IMG/VR virus record: IMGVR_UViG_3300009078_000003 | Coordinates: 1 to 64,000 of that record | Reading direction: 5' to 3' (one strand) | DNA length: 64,000 nt | From: a virus | Part shown: positions 7,507-16,448 of the stretch, one piece after another | Layout: each line of letters opens with the position of its first letter | Numbering within the stretch: position 1 is the stretch's first letter | The notes under the pieces: generated by a model | Seen by the model: the letters and a program-made list of their open reading frames with translations, nothing else | What the model was told of the DNA's origin: nothing | The model's database searches: none | Position numbers and translations under genes: made by a program

Positions 7507-9332
7507 AATTTACTCCTTATTCTGTCATACAGCTGATGTGTAGCTTCCAGCTGCTCTGGTGTCTTAACTGCCCTGTCAAAGTGGTACAAATGAGGGACCA
7601 TGGCCTTACCTACCAAAGCCTCCGGCCTAAAACCTTCATGTAGCTTCCCAAACCACCGGACTTTCCCATCCACCCTTAACAACTTGGGATTCTGGGAAGG
7701 ATACGACTCAGGCCACATAACCTGGGTTCTTTCCAGATCAGCATAGTACCTGTGTGGCAATTTCCACCCATCGTAGTTGTTACTCTCCAACAGAGGCCAG
7801 ATCTCCGGGAAGTCTTCCCCTACCTGCATATCAGAGTCAACATAAAGCGCCCATTCTGTTTCTACAAATTCCAGTGCCTTATTTCTTACCGCAGCAAAGT
7901 CATCCACCCAGTCAATGTGCTCTACTCTTATCCTATAGGTTCTTACAATCTCTACAGTATCATCCGTAGACCCGGTATCACACACCAGGACTTCCACCCC
8001 ATTAAACCCGACAACATTATCCAGACAATATCTTATATAGTTTCCATTGTTCTTTGTAAGGACAACAACAGTCAGCTTACCCTTAGCTCCCGTCTGTCTG
8101 TTCCGTTTGTACTGCCCAGGCAGGAACCAGCTGTTAGTGATTCTTTTGACCTCATCTATAATCCCGCAATATTCAAGATAGCTGGCATCAAGGAGCCTGG
8201 GGTTATGGTAGTCATACAAACTCAGGGAGCCAAAATCCATATTGTCATGAACAGTCCCCCGCTTCTTTGCAATATCCCAGAACTCTGTCCCTGGATAAGG
8301 AGTGGCTACATGGAACCAAAATTTGCCGGTCTTTACTTCCTGGCACCAGCGCATCAGATCGAGTGTCTGGTTCATATCTTCTATGGTCTCTGTGGGAGCG
8401 CCAAACATATAACTGCCATTTACGTTGATATGGTTTTCCAGGGCTGTAAGGGTGTTCTGTTTGAGGTTAGCAACACTAGCTCTTTTACTGGCCTTCAGGT
8501 ACTTCAAGATCCTATCAGACCCAGACTCAAATCCAGTGTTAATATTTGTAACCTTTAACCTCTTCAAGCGTTCCCACAGGTCTGGCGAGAGAGGATCACA
8601 GAACCTTGCCTGAATGTGCATATACTTAATTTTATCCAGCAACCCTTCCCGCACCAGGGCATCATACAATTCGTCAAGCCGGGACTCCCCTATGAAAGCG
8701 TCATCCCAGATACCCAACCCCTGACCATATTTGAGGGCACTGGCTATTTGCTTGATAAGCTTATCCATACTCAGCTTCCGGTAGCCTTTCTCAAACTCTG
8801 TAGAACAGAAAACACACCGGAAGGGGCAGCCTCTGGCTGTCATTGTCCATATTATTTCAGACCTACGCACAAACTTATCATAGTTCAAGCTAGGGAGCTC
8901 TGCCTCTGTAAGTTTACCCACACTGCCAACTTTAAATCCCTTAATGTGGGCATTCTCAATCTCCTCAAGAGGTACTCCTTTAATCAGTTGCTCCACAGCC
9001 TTCTCAGCGTCTCCCCTAATAACAGCATCAAACACTGTACCCCGCAAAGAGGCCGGCAAAGGAGTTGTGTGGTGGCCCCCAATCACCATAAGACCACCAA
9101 ATCCCTGGTCCCTGAACTCCCCGGCCAGCTTGGCAACAACATTAAAATCAACAGTACTGCTGTAGAAACCCAGGATGTCCGGCTGAAATGTTCTAACATC
9201 CTGCTGCAGCTTGTGCTTAGGCCCATAGGAAACCTGGATATGAGCATCATCATCTATATAGCTAAGGATAGATAACGCTCCCAAATAAGAGGCTCCAAGC
9301 CAGTCCGGGACCATGAGCAGGAATTTCTTCAT
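7503..9332 (-). CDS. B12-binding-type radical SAM protein fused to a family 2 glycosyltransferase
   Basis: 609 residues in three parts. Residues 1-135 look like the Rossmann B12-binding domain of the radical SAM/B12 class (DILGFYSST, VIGGHHTT). Residues about 160-400 form a radical SAM barrel with the 4Fe-4S motif C169-P-F-R-C173-V-F-C176. Residues 419-609 are a GT2 domain: TVVVLTKNNGNYI, CDTGSTDDT and the DSD metal motif at 499-501. The canonical B12 His motif DxHxxG is not obvious, so cobalamin use is uncertain. The fusion suggests radical modification and glycosyl transfer on one substrate. Confidence 0.78.
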   Translation of the reverse strand: MKKFLLMVPDWLGASYLGALSILSYIDDDAHIQVSYGPKHKLQQDVRTFQPDILGFYSSTVDFNVVAKLAGEFRDQGFGGLMVIGGHHTTPLPASLRGTVFDAVIRGDAEKAVEQLIKGVPLEEIENAHIKGFKVGSVGKLTEAELPSLNYDKFVRRSEIIWTMTARGCPFRCVFCSTEFEKGYRKLSMDKLIKQIASALKYGQGLGIWDDAFIGESRLDELYDALVREGLLDKIKYMHIQARFCDPLSPDLWERLKRLKVTNINTGFESGSDRILKYLKASKRASVANLKQNTLTALENHINVNGSYMFGAPTETIEDMNQTLDLMRWCQEVKTGKFWFHVATPYPGTEFWDIAKKRGTVHDNMDFGSLSLYDYHNPRLLDASYLEYCGIIDEVKRITNSWFLPGQYKRNRQTGAKGKLTVVVLTKNNGNYIRYCLDNVVGFNGVEVLVCDTGSTDDTVEIVRTYRIRVEHIDWVDDFAAVRNKALEFVETEWALYVDSDMQVGEDFPEIWPLLESNNYDGWKLPHRYYADLERTQVMWPESYPSQNPKLLRVDGKVRWFGKLHEGFRPEALVGKAMVPHLYHFDRAVKTPEQLEATHQLYDRIRSKL

Positions 9333-9892
9333 GTAATACCCCCCTCTGCCACAAAAACACCAACTGTTCTAAAGGGGAACTGCCATAAAAAGGGTCCAAG
9401 GGTCTTGAGGAGCTCCTCATACTGCCACTCATAAAGATGCTTCTCATAGATGTTCTCTTTGTAATCTGTCTCTGGCTGCCCTAAATGACCGTACCCCCGG
9501 AACCAGGGCCTAAAAGGTGCCAAAGGAAGAGACAACCACAAGAACTTGGTCCTCTGCTTAAGCCTTACCCAAGTCTGTATAGCCTCATCTTTATTAAGGT
9601 GTTCCAGGACATCGCCAAGAATAATGAGATCGTAAACTGTTTCTGCAAATGCAGCCTTCTGGATATCACAGACATAAATTGTGCCGTACTTTTCCAGAAG
9701 GCAGTACCTGTCAACATAGGGAGCAAATATCTCTACGGCCTCAACACATGCCTCCGGCTTGACACTCTTTATTATATCACAGTAAATACCCAACCCAGGC
9801 CCCACATCCAGCACTGTACTTATCTGGTCTTTGAAAGTCTGAAACCAGTCCTCAAATAAAAGTTTTCCTTCATTTGCACTGCTGGGCATCAC
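9329..9892 (-). CDS. SAM-dependent methyltransferase, class I
   Basis: 187 residues. Motif I VLDVGPGLGIY (from about residue 28) binds S-adenosylmethionine, an acidic residue ends the second strand (AVEIF), and DLIILGDVLEHL is the DxxxxxxVLEH signature of sugar/small-molecule methyltransferases. It overlaps both neighbours by 4 nt. The substrate is probably a sugar or nucleotide-sugar of the same cluster (inference). Confidence 0.78.
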   Translation of the reverse strand: MMPSSANEGKLLFEDWFQTFKDQISTVLDVGPGLGIYCDIIKSVKPEACVEAVEIFAPYVDRYCLLEKYGTIYVCDIQKAAFAETVYDLIILGDVLEHLNKDEAIQTWVRLKQRTKFLWLSLPLAPFRPWFRGYGHLGQPETDYKENIYEKHLYEWQYEELLKTLGPFLWQFPFRTVGVFVAEGGIT

Positions 9893-10407
9893 TTCACCTT
9901 CTTTATGATAATGTCAAAAGACCAGCGATTGTGAAGAGAATCAAAGCTCAGGAGTTCATACCTCCAACCCATACTGGATATGATTGAAAGCATATCCTCC
10001 GGCCAGTAGTCTCTGGTATGTGCCGGGTTGGCATCCGGGTGGCCCACGTGGGGGTAGTGGTCCCCATGGGGAGTCAGAGTAAACAACACTCCCCCAGGTT
10101 TAAGTATACGCCAACACTCTTCAAGACCTTCTCTTGGGTCCACCAGATCTTCCAAAATGTGGGAAGCCACCACAAACTCAAACTGCTCATCCTGAAACAT
10201 GTGCAGGTTCCTGATATCTGCAACAATCTCAGGCTCTGCTCCAGGCCACTTATCCACTTCAGTCAGCCGGCCTCTCCACCATTGTTTATCAGCATTCTTC
10301 GGATCTGACTGGTGTAGCGGCCCGCACCCCAGGTCCACCCCCGTCTTAGGGGTCACACCATACTCACCAAGATACTTCTCTAGTAATTCCCGCTCACTCT
10401 GTATCAT
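9889..10407 (-). CDS. SAM-dependent methyltransferase, Methyltransf_11-like
   Basis: 172 residues. Motif I GVDLGCGP, acidic EIVADIRNL, then EFVVASHILEDL and WRILKPGGVLF, the post-motif strand found in Methyltransf_11 enzymes. A histidine-rich loop (HGDHYPHVGH) follows and may hold the substrate or a metal. It is unlike the adjacent methyltransferase in sequence, so two separate methylations are likely. It is part of the overlapping gene chain from GT9 to the synthetase-like gene. Confidence 0.78.
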   Translation of the reverse strand: MIQSERELLEKYLGEYGVTPKTGVDLGCGPLHQSDPKNADKQWWRGRLTEVDKWPGAEPEIVADIRNLHMFQDEQFEFVVASHILEDLVDPREGLEECWRILKPGGVLFTLTPHGDHYPHVGHPDANPAHTRDYWPEDMLSIISSMGWRYELLSFDSLHNRWSFDIIIKKVK

Positions 10408-10409
10408 AG

Positions 10410-11546
10410 CTATCTCATCATAAAGTCTTTCTGGCCTACCTGGCCAGCATCTGTCACCATGTACTTTGGATAGGTGTCAACTAACACCTCGTTCAAGAGT
10501 TCCTCCCCGTACATATTATAAAAGATAGCACCAGGAGGGGCTTTTCGTACTAGACTGTATCCCCCAGTAAGCCACACAACATGGACATCTTGGGCACCCT
10601 TATTGAACACATGCCACTGTACTTTGTCTGTGATCCACCGCTCCTCAACAGAACGGCTCGGCAAAGCCTTAATCTGCTTCTGGTATATAGAACCCTTTAG
10701 CATTCTCATCATGGTCTGCATTACATGGTAGCTTGGCCTCTTTTCCCCACTCTCAGCCACTAACCCCCACCCTTCGTACTGAAGGGCAAACCATATTGAA
10801 TAATCAATACCCATAGAATTAAACAGGATATTCTGCTCTAACAGAGAAACTGCCTGCCGCTCCGGAGTTTGTATTATATGATAAAATGCTGGATCCCCGG
10901 AACAGGGAACTCCAAACTCAGAGACCACTATAGGCTTAGAAACCTCCCACGTAGCAAGGAGTTCATTAACTTTTCCCATCCCAACGAATATGTTTTTGGT
11001 TCCCCCATAACCATAAACGTAAAAATTGAGACTAACAAAATCCAAAACATCACCTATCCAGTAACCTAGGCATTCTCGCAGAAAGCCACTTCTGTCATCG
11101 TTCCCTAAGAGACCATTAAACGTGGGGGTAATCCAACCACAGCCCCCTATTGTGTTCTCAGGATCTATCTCTTTGCCTGTGTAATAAAAAGCTGACATCA
11201 AATCTACAAACTGCTTTGGGCTCCCCCCAAACCTGCACCCAGCCTGATCCGGTCTTGTTTCTGGCTCTCCACCAAAATCCCAGATACTGATAAGCCCGTT
11301 GTACTTCTTGAACATATCAGCAAAATGGTTCTTTGGAACCTGAACCGTGTTCTTCGGCAGTACGAGCTTCCCAATCAACTTCGTCCCAGAATCAACTACC
11401 TCTTTGCAGACATCAATCGAGGGTTGATATATGTGTAGCGGCAGCTGAACCAGGTCCGGCTTCACTTCCAAAACCAGATTCTTGTACTTGTCCAAACTCC
11501 CCGCTAGAGCTACCCCATACTGACTGATCTCCCACTTTTGTATCAT
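10410..11546 (-). CDS. Glycoside hydrolase-like TIM barrel (clan A type)
   Basis: 378 residues. An alternating strand/helix pattern is followed by SIWDFGGEPE (E94/E96), which resembles the acid/base NEP motif of clan GH-A, and by PIVVSEFGVP (E210), which resembles the nucleophile strand. The C-terminal third (VQWHVFNKGAQDVHVVWL) is probably a beta-sandwich. The best family match is cellulase or GH39/GH5-like, but I cannot place it exactly. GGAG lies 7 nt before the ATG. The gene starts inside the end of the GT9 gene (134-nt overlap in another frame). Confidence 0.65.
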   Translation of the reverse strand: MIQKWEISQYGVALAGSLDKYKNLVLEVKPDLVQLPLHIYQPSIDVCKEVVDSGTKLIGKLVLPKNTVQVPKNHFADMFKKYNGLISIWDFGGEPETRPDQAGCRFGGSPKQFVDLMSAFYYTGKEIDPENTIGGCGWITPTFNGLLGNDDRSGFLRECLGYWIGDVLDFVSLNFYVYGYGGTKNIFVGMGKVNELLATWEVSKPIVVSEFGVPCSGDPAFYHIIQTPERQAVSLLEQNILFNSMGIDYSIWFALQYEGWGLVAESGEKRPSYHVMQTMMRMLKGSIYQKQIKALPSRSVEERWITDKVQWHVFNKGAQDVHVVWLTGGYSLVRKAPPGAIFYNMYGEELLNEVLVDTYPKYMVTDAGQVGQKDFMMR

Positions 11547-12519
11547 CTTTCATCTCCTTACCGTTAGAAAGCAATTTTCTAAGAGAGGACATTACCATCT
11601 CAGGTGTTATGCTCTTCATACAAACCATATAATAAGACACATCCCTACAGGCCCCCATCTGCCAATCCCAACAAGGGCAGATCTTGCAGGTATCCTTCAA
11701 GAATAAAATCTCCTTGCTGCCGTAATACTTTACCCGGAACCTAGGATCAATAGGGCCAAAAAGCCCAACAAAGGGGATACCCAGAAACCCACAAGCGTGG
11801 AGTATTCCTGAATCCACCACTATTGCAGCTGAACACTGAGAAAGAACAGAGAACAACTGCATGATATTAACCCTTCCAGTAAGATTTATAAGACCAGCCC
11901 TCTTTTCAAGCTTAACAAACTGATTGTGCAGAAGAACAATGGCATACTCCCTACTCAGGAGGGTCCCAACAACCTCTTCCCAATTAGGCCAAGACCGTAT
12001 TGGAGCAGTAGCCCAGGGAGCTAAGGCTATAATCCTGTTATTCCCAAACTCCTTCAGCTGGGTTCTTCCCCAATCCCCCCAGGCAGGGTCTACCTTAATC
12101 CTGTAATTAGCAACAACATCAGAAGGTCTAAGACCAACACCCATAGCCATAAGATCAAGTCTATGGTAAGCAGCACAGTGGGGCAAGTAATCTACCTTGT
12201 CCTGAAGATTAACTATAAAGGAACCAGTAGAACTACCATCCAAACAGACAGAGTCTACCAATTTCAGTTTTGTTATAAGTTTTTTGTACGGTGGGCTGGT
12301 TATCAGATGGACTTTACAAAACTTTGGGGGCAGTTTTCTACGCAGACTGTGGGAAACCAGAGCAGCCATCAGGACATCCCCTAAGCCTTTCGTTCTCCTA
12401 ATATAAACGTCCAGCTTTTTATGACAAGAAAGCTCTGCCAGGGTACCCTCAGCTACCCCATGAATGAATAAAGACTTTCCAGGAGTAGCCGGTGGGGCAG
12501 GCTTATGGAAAGTTGGCAT
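11413..12519 (-). CDS. Glycosyltransferase family 9 (heptosyltransferase-like)
   Basis: 368 residues. RRTKGLGDVLMA is the GT9 N-terminal signature (R-x-K-x-x-GD). Later elements are IIALAPWATAPIRSWPNWEEVV, VVDSGILHACGFLGIPFVGLFGPIDP (the GT-B donor site with the conserved D-S-G/P-x-H-x-A-A pattern, here HACG), and a Cys-rich segment CKICPCW. The family transfers heptose or other sugars from nucleotide donors. The last 45 codons (acidic, Gly/Ser-rich) overlap the next gene in another frame, so the true enzyme probably ends near residue 325 with a dispensable tail. Confidence 0.75.
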   Translation of the reverse strand: MPTFHKPAPPATPGKSLFIHGVAEGTLAELSCHKKLDVYIRRTKGLGDVLMAALVSHSLRRKLPPKFCKVHLITSPPYKKLITKLKLVDSVCLDGSSTGSFIVNLQDKVDYLPHCAAYHRLDLMAMGVGLRPSDVVANYRIKVDPAWGDWGRTQLKEFGNNRIIALAPWATAPIRSWPNWEEVVGTLLSREYAIVLLHNQFVKLEKRAGLINLTGRVNIMQLFSVLSQCSAAIVVDSGILHACGFLGIPFVGLFGPIDPRFRVKYYGSKEILFLKDTCKICPCWDWQMGACRDVSYYMVCMKSITPEMVMSSLRKLLSNGKEMKDDTKVGDQSVWGSSSGEFGQVQESGFGSEAGPGSAAATHISTLD

Positions 12520-12534
12520 CTCCCGAGCCTCCTG

Positions 12535-12978
12535 CTATCTGCTATTGGCAACCACTTCTACGTAGATATCAACCGCCCCGCTTATTGGTGGGTTTTCAAA
12601 GTATATTTTGTCCACTAGAAAGTCATCTTCCTCAGTAAACTCCCAGATATACCCCATGGCAGTTACATCAAAGACAACCATATCCCCAGTTGGGGAGTTA
12701 AATCGCATGTTAACCGTAGCCGAGGTCCTGATATGCCCGGACTTCGCTTTCAGGACAGCCCCAATATCAACCAAGTTATCAGCAAATGTTGACCCTACTG
12801 CCACAGTAATATTCCAGGAAGCAGGGTTGGCTGGGGCATCCAGTGTCTTCACAAAATCAGAGTGTGCAGCCAGAGAGTATGGGGTGGCTATGGATTCCCC
12901 AGGCTGAACCACTTGTTTCTGGCGGTCCACATCTCTGACTTTGTAGGTAACAGAACCATCATTTCTATAGGTTGGCAT
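12535..12978 (-). CDS. Small virion-type beta protein of unknown function
   Basis: 147 residues, beta-rich, with no catalytic motif. The start MPTYRNDGSVTYKV is typical of phage tail or fiber-attached proteins with a short exposed N-terminal strand, and the C-terminal half alternates hydrophobic and polar residues (DKIYFENPPISGAVDIYVEVV). A perfect AAGGAGG precedes the start. It stands at the border between glycan genes and tail genes. I assign no function. Confidence 0.65.
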   Translation of the reverse strand: MPTYRNDGSVTYKVRDVDRQKQVVQPGESIATPYSLAAHSDFVKTLDAPANPASWNITVAVGSTFADNLVDIGAVLKAKSGHIRTSATVNMRFNSPTGDMVVFDVTAMGYIWEFTEEDDFLVDKIYFENPPISGAVDIYVEVVANSR

Positions 12979-13032
12979 TATTATAAACCTCCTTGTAGTA
13001 TTCTATCCACATCCCTATGGGGGTGATAAATC

Positions 13033-13308
13033 TCAGTTCTTCCTTGAATGACCTACCTTAGAAAGCCTCCCTGAAATGGAGATCAATCTTCTCCGGTAGA
13101 ATAGCTTAGTTTCCAAATAATGTACACAAACATACTCCCTGGTTTTCAGAACATCCAGCCATAAAGTTTTTATGTACTCCTTCCACTCCCTGTAAAGACA
13201 TTTGTAATAGAGATCATCTTTTATGGAATCCTCATAAAGACCATCTGGTTCATAAGAGTCAAAACCAAAGCAATTATTTCCATCTGTACTGCAATCGTAA
13301 GTGATCAT
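13033..13308 (-). CDS. Unknown small protein, aromatic and Cys-rich
   Basis: 91 residues. Many Tyr/Trp/Cys in the first half (YDCSTDGNNCFGFDSYEPD) and a basic C-terminus (YRRRLISISGRLSKVGHSRK). The ATG is preceded by AAGGAGAAATGG, a good ribosome site, and only 10 nt separate it from the upstream gene. Not recognised; possibly a fiber accessory protein. Confidence 0.55.
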   Translation of the reverse strand: MITYDCSTDGNNCFGFDSYEPDGLYEDSIKDDLYYKCLYREWKEYIKTLWLDVLKTREYVCVHYLETKLFYRRRLISISGRLSKVGHSRKN

Positions 13309-13318
13309 CCATTTCTCC

Positions 13319-14932
13319 TTAAAATCTACTTTCTGGCGTTAAAGCCATACTAAATTCAGTCTCACTGTCATTAGAATAATCAATGGTCCCTGAGTATATT
13401 GCATACAATAAGATCCAAGAACCAAAAATATTTCTCCTGTAACAGCCCTGATTACAGGTTATCGAACGAGTAAAAATAAGCTCCGGGGCTGTGTAAGCAG
13501 GTAAACAGCCAAATAAATCAGATAGGATACATATATTCTCTTTTGCAAATGTATCGCTTGGGAGCCACCTACTAGATCCCCAAGTTGTAATTAAAGCATG
13601 ATCATAATAAGAGTCTACACAGGGTGGGCAAAGATTAACTTTTATCTCATAACCAGATACATTTGGGCAGTAACCAGAGGGTTCTTTAGACACCTCCCGC
13701 ACATACCGCTGATCACACACTTCTGGGGAGATATACTCTGCGGTGTCACATACAAGCGAACAAGGATCAGACCAATGAGGATCTTTTTCCAACATTCTGC
13801 TCTCACTCCTGTACAGGAGATTCAGGTTAGTAAAATCAACTAAGTAAACCACATAAGATTTACTATCAATTATCTCCGTTGTCTTAACACAACTCCCTAG
13901 AGGAATATCATGGAGCCTCTCTCGTACAAGGACAGCATTCAAGTCTATATCCGGTGCCCCCAGAGCCACCTTCTGTACCTCTAAAGAGAAATGCCCAGAA
14001 ACTTCAGTAAACTGTATATTAAAATGGATGATCTCCCCCTCTACCACCCAAAGCACACCACCATCTTCAATCGTAGAACCTGCCGAAGGCCAAACAGGTT
14101 CTATATCCCAAGTTACCCCTCCTGACACACAACGACACAAACGAGATATCCCAGAAACAACCACATCTATGAGATCTCCCTCAGCTTTTACTGTACCTGC
14201 AGCCCATCCAGGAGTCCCTACAGGCACTTCAAAATAATGAGTAAAATATTTACTAAGGGCACCATTGTTCAGGAAGATCTGCTCTTCCCCAGTCCCAGAC
14301 CCTTCCATAAATGGGCCACAAAGCCCCCCAGGTTCTACAATGTTAGACTCACTATCCTCTCCAAGGCTTACTGTAATCTCCTCTCCCCCAAGAGCAGGTG
14401 TAAACCCATTGAAAGTCAATCTGAGATAATACTCACAGGCTCTCGGAAGCAAATCCTCAAAACCAACAATATAGTACCTACTGCTACCCACCTCACTGGC
14501 CTTTGCCAACAAAACCCTATCCCCCTCATGGAACGCAGAGGCACCCCCTTCTGTATTGCCTGGGGAACAGTGATAGAAAAAGGGGACCCTCTCCATCCAG
14601 GTCTCTAAATCATATACCCCAGTATCCCTCCAAAGAACCCCACCATCTATTATAACCCCACCATCTGTAACCCAGTGAGGCTCGGTATCCCCTGTCATAC
14701 CCGCCACAATACAAACATACTCATGGTTATTATCCGCACTGGGGCCTACTTTGTTTCCAACAACCTTAGTAGTATAGACTTCCCAAGGGGTTGTTTCGTA
14801 AGGCTGATCTTTATCAATACGGACATTAGCTGTGATTGGGTCAGATGAATTCATCTCTTTGATCTCCCCAACCAAGATGTCCTGATCATAGGTTTGTGCT
14901 ATCCTAACCTGGTTCTTTCTCAAGCTATCCAC
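13319..14932 (-). CDS. Large tail/host-contact protein with repeated GGVLW motifs
   Basis: 537 residues, Cys-rich. A motif of the type W..(D/S)GG..I.DGGVLW occurs at least twice (around residues 82-104 and 275-290), as in phage fiber/baseplate proteins with small beta repeats. The C-terminal part has CxxxC pairs. The start appears to be a GTG overlapping the stop of the upstream gene by 8 nt, which makes coupling likely. It is one of a run of large beta-rich proteins after the tail hub. Its role is inferred from position only. Confidence 0.6.
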   Translation of the reverse strand: MDSLRKNQVRIAQTYDQDILVGEIKEMNSSDPITANVRIDKDQPYETTPWEVYTTKVVGNKVGPSADNNHEYVCIVAGMTGDTEPHWVTDGGVIIDGGVLWRDTGVYDLETWMERVPFFYHCSPGNTEGGASAFHEGDRVLLAKASEVGSSRYYIVGFEDLLPRACEYYLRLTFNGFTPALGGEEITVSLGEDSESNIVEPGGLCGPFMEGSGTGEEQIFLNNGALSKYFTHYFEVPVGTPGWAAGTVKAEGDLIDVVVSGISRLCRCVSGGVTWDIEPVWPSAGSTIEDGGVLWVVEGEIIHFNIQFTEVSGHFSLEVQKVALGAPDIDLNAVLVRERLHDIPLGSCVKTTEIIDSKSYVVYLVDFTNLNLLYRSESRMLEKDPHWSDPCSLVCDTAEYISPEVCDQRYVREVSKEPSGYCPNVSGYEIKVNLCPPCVDSYYDHALITTWGSSRWLPSDTFAKENICILSDLFGCLPAYTAPELIFTRSITCNQGCYRRNIFGSWILLYAIYSGTIDYSNDSETEFSMALTPESRF

Positions 14933-16448
14933 CCATACTCATCACATGCCAAGGCATGATAACCACATCACCCCCAGGCTCACTCTTCTTTGTGTAACTA
15001 CACACAATATCTACAACCTCATCCCTTTCACCACTTGGAGCTATAGTCCAGCAAAGGGGGACTACCCACTCCCCAGTAGCTAAGTTAATCTGGCCAGAAG
15101 TACAATCCCCACTACAAACCCCACTAGGGTCAACCACAACAGTCATCTCAGTTGTGAGCCAAGCAGGAAATATCCCCATAACTGGCCCTGGCAGAAGGGT
15201 GTCATAGCTTGTCTTAATTGTAATCGGAGAGTTAGGGTCTATCGGAGCCCTGGAAAGATTAGACAGATTGGGGTAACAGGTACCATCAGACTCTCCCAGT
15301 TTCTCTAATGCTACTGTTTCTGCTGGAGTATCCTCACCAACACCTAAACATGAGTCAGAAAAGGGTTCTCCATACCTCTTTCCCAGTTTCTTGAGGAAGA
15401 CGTGGGTGCCTATTGCATACCCAGCAAAGTCGGTAGCAGTAACCTCTATAGTCTCTCCTTCTGCTTGAACTTTATATTTTAAAGACAAATCCCCATAAAC
15501 ACCACATACAGGGTATGTCTTGTCCCCCTCTTCCAATCCTGCCCAACCCAGAGAGTCTGTGTAGTAGTCAAGCAATTTTCCCCCAGTCCAGGTTGGGGTT
15601 GCAAAGAATGTCATACCCACAGTCCAAAATTTCCCAGATGTGTGGTAACTATACTCTCTAAAAAAGCAACAATCCCCATCCGAGACATCACACATTTTAA
15701 CCGGGCATGTTGGTTTAGATATCTCCATACCCCCACTCCCACCAACTACAATTAAAGCAAACAGTGCTTCTCCCGGCAAAGGCAGATCCTTTCTATGGAC
15801 CTTCCACTGAAGCTCCCCCGTCTTACGCAGCTGCCCGGACTCTTCAGATCTTTCCCAAACCTCCTCCCCAACATAAGCATCAAAACCTAAACTACCCAAC
15901 AAGTACGCCCTCTTTGGCAATGCTCCAGAAGGAAAGCACTCAGAGCAAGCTCTTTTAATAACCCACCCATCAGGGACACGACACTTAAAAATCCAGTACT
16001 CAGTAGTCTTAGTTGACGGCCCAAATGCTGTGTATTCAAGAGTGACTTCCTGTTCCCATCTTATAGTCTCCAACTCAGCACTTTCAAATGGATCACAGTC
16101 ACCTGGAGAAAGTGGCACCTCCCAAAAATCACCAACCCTGGGCTCATTTGTAGTAGACTGCAATGGAATTGTATATACAGGAACAGATAATATTTCATCT
16201 TCAGAAGGCCGGTCTTCCAGTGCGCACTTGGCTGCCAACTCACACAACTCAAGACTTCTTTCAAGGTATTCTACTTTTTCAGTATCCCCCAAAGCCTCAT
16301 ACATTTCTATAAGTGCTTGAATAAATGAACAAAAATCAGAGATAGTATCCTGACTCCCCCTTTCAGCCGAGGGCAAAGAATCGTGAGTTTTCTCTATTGC
16401 TTTCCCTTTCGGCTCTCGTGGACAAAGATTTATTGTGTATTCACTCAT
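14925..16448 (-). CDS. Large Cys-rich virion protein carrying a CSGDC module
   Basis: 507 residues. The N-terminus is helical (EALGDTEKVEYLERSLELCELA) and the rest beta-rich with many cysteines. Near the C-terminus a segment reads VVVDPSGVCSGDCTSGQINL followed by an ATGEWVV strand. The same module (GTCSGDCSAGTLNMETGVW) occurs in the virion protein at 21315-22733, so the two share a domain. It overlaps both neighbours by a few nt. Tail or baseplate periphery is likely. Confidence 0.6.
   Translation of the reverse strand: MSEYTINLCPREPKGKAIEKTHDSLPSAERGSQDTISDFCSFIQALIEMYEALGDTEKVEYLERSLELCELAAKCALEDRPSEDEILSVPVYTIPLQSTTNEPRVGDFWEVPLSPGDCDPFESAELETIRWEQEVTLEYTAFGPSTKTTEYWIFKCRVPDGWVIKRACSECFPSGALPKRAYLLGSLGFDAYVGEEVWERSEESGQLRKTGELQWKVHRKDLPLPGEALFALIVVGGSGGMEISKPTCPVKMCDVSDGDCCFFREYSYHTSGKFWTVGMTFFATPTWTGGKLLDYYTDSLGWAGLEEGDKTYPVCGVYGDLSLKYKVQAEGETIEVTATDFAGYAIGTHVFLKKLGKRYGEPFSDSCLGVGEDTPAETVALEKLGESDGTCYPNLSNLSRAPIDPNSPITIKTSYDTLLPGPVMGIFPAWLTTEMTVVVDPSGVCSGDCTSGQINLATGEWVVPLCWTIAPSGERDEVVDIVCSYTKKSEPGGDVVIMPWHVMSMGG

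Noticed and set aside
7752-8558. 268-codon plus-strand frame opposite the radical SAM gene
   Set aside because: Shadow of the well-supported minus-strand fusion gene; no ribosome site or family motif.
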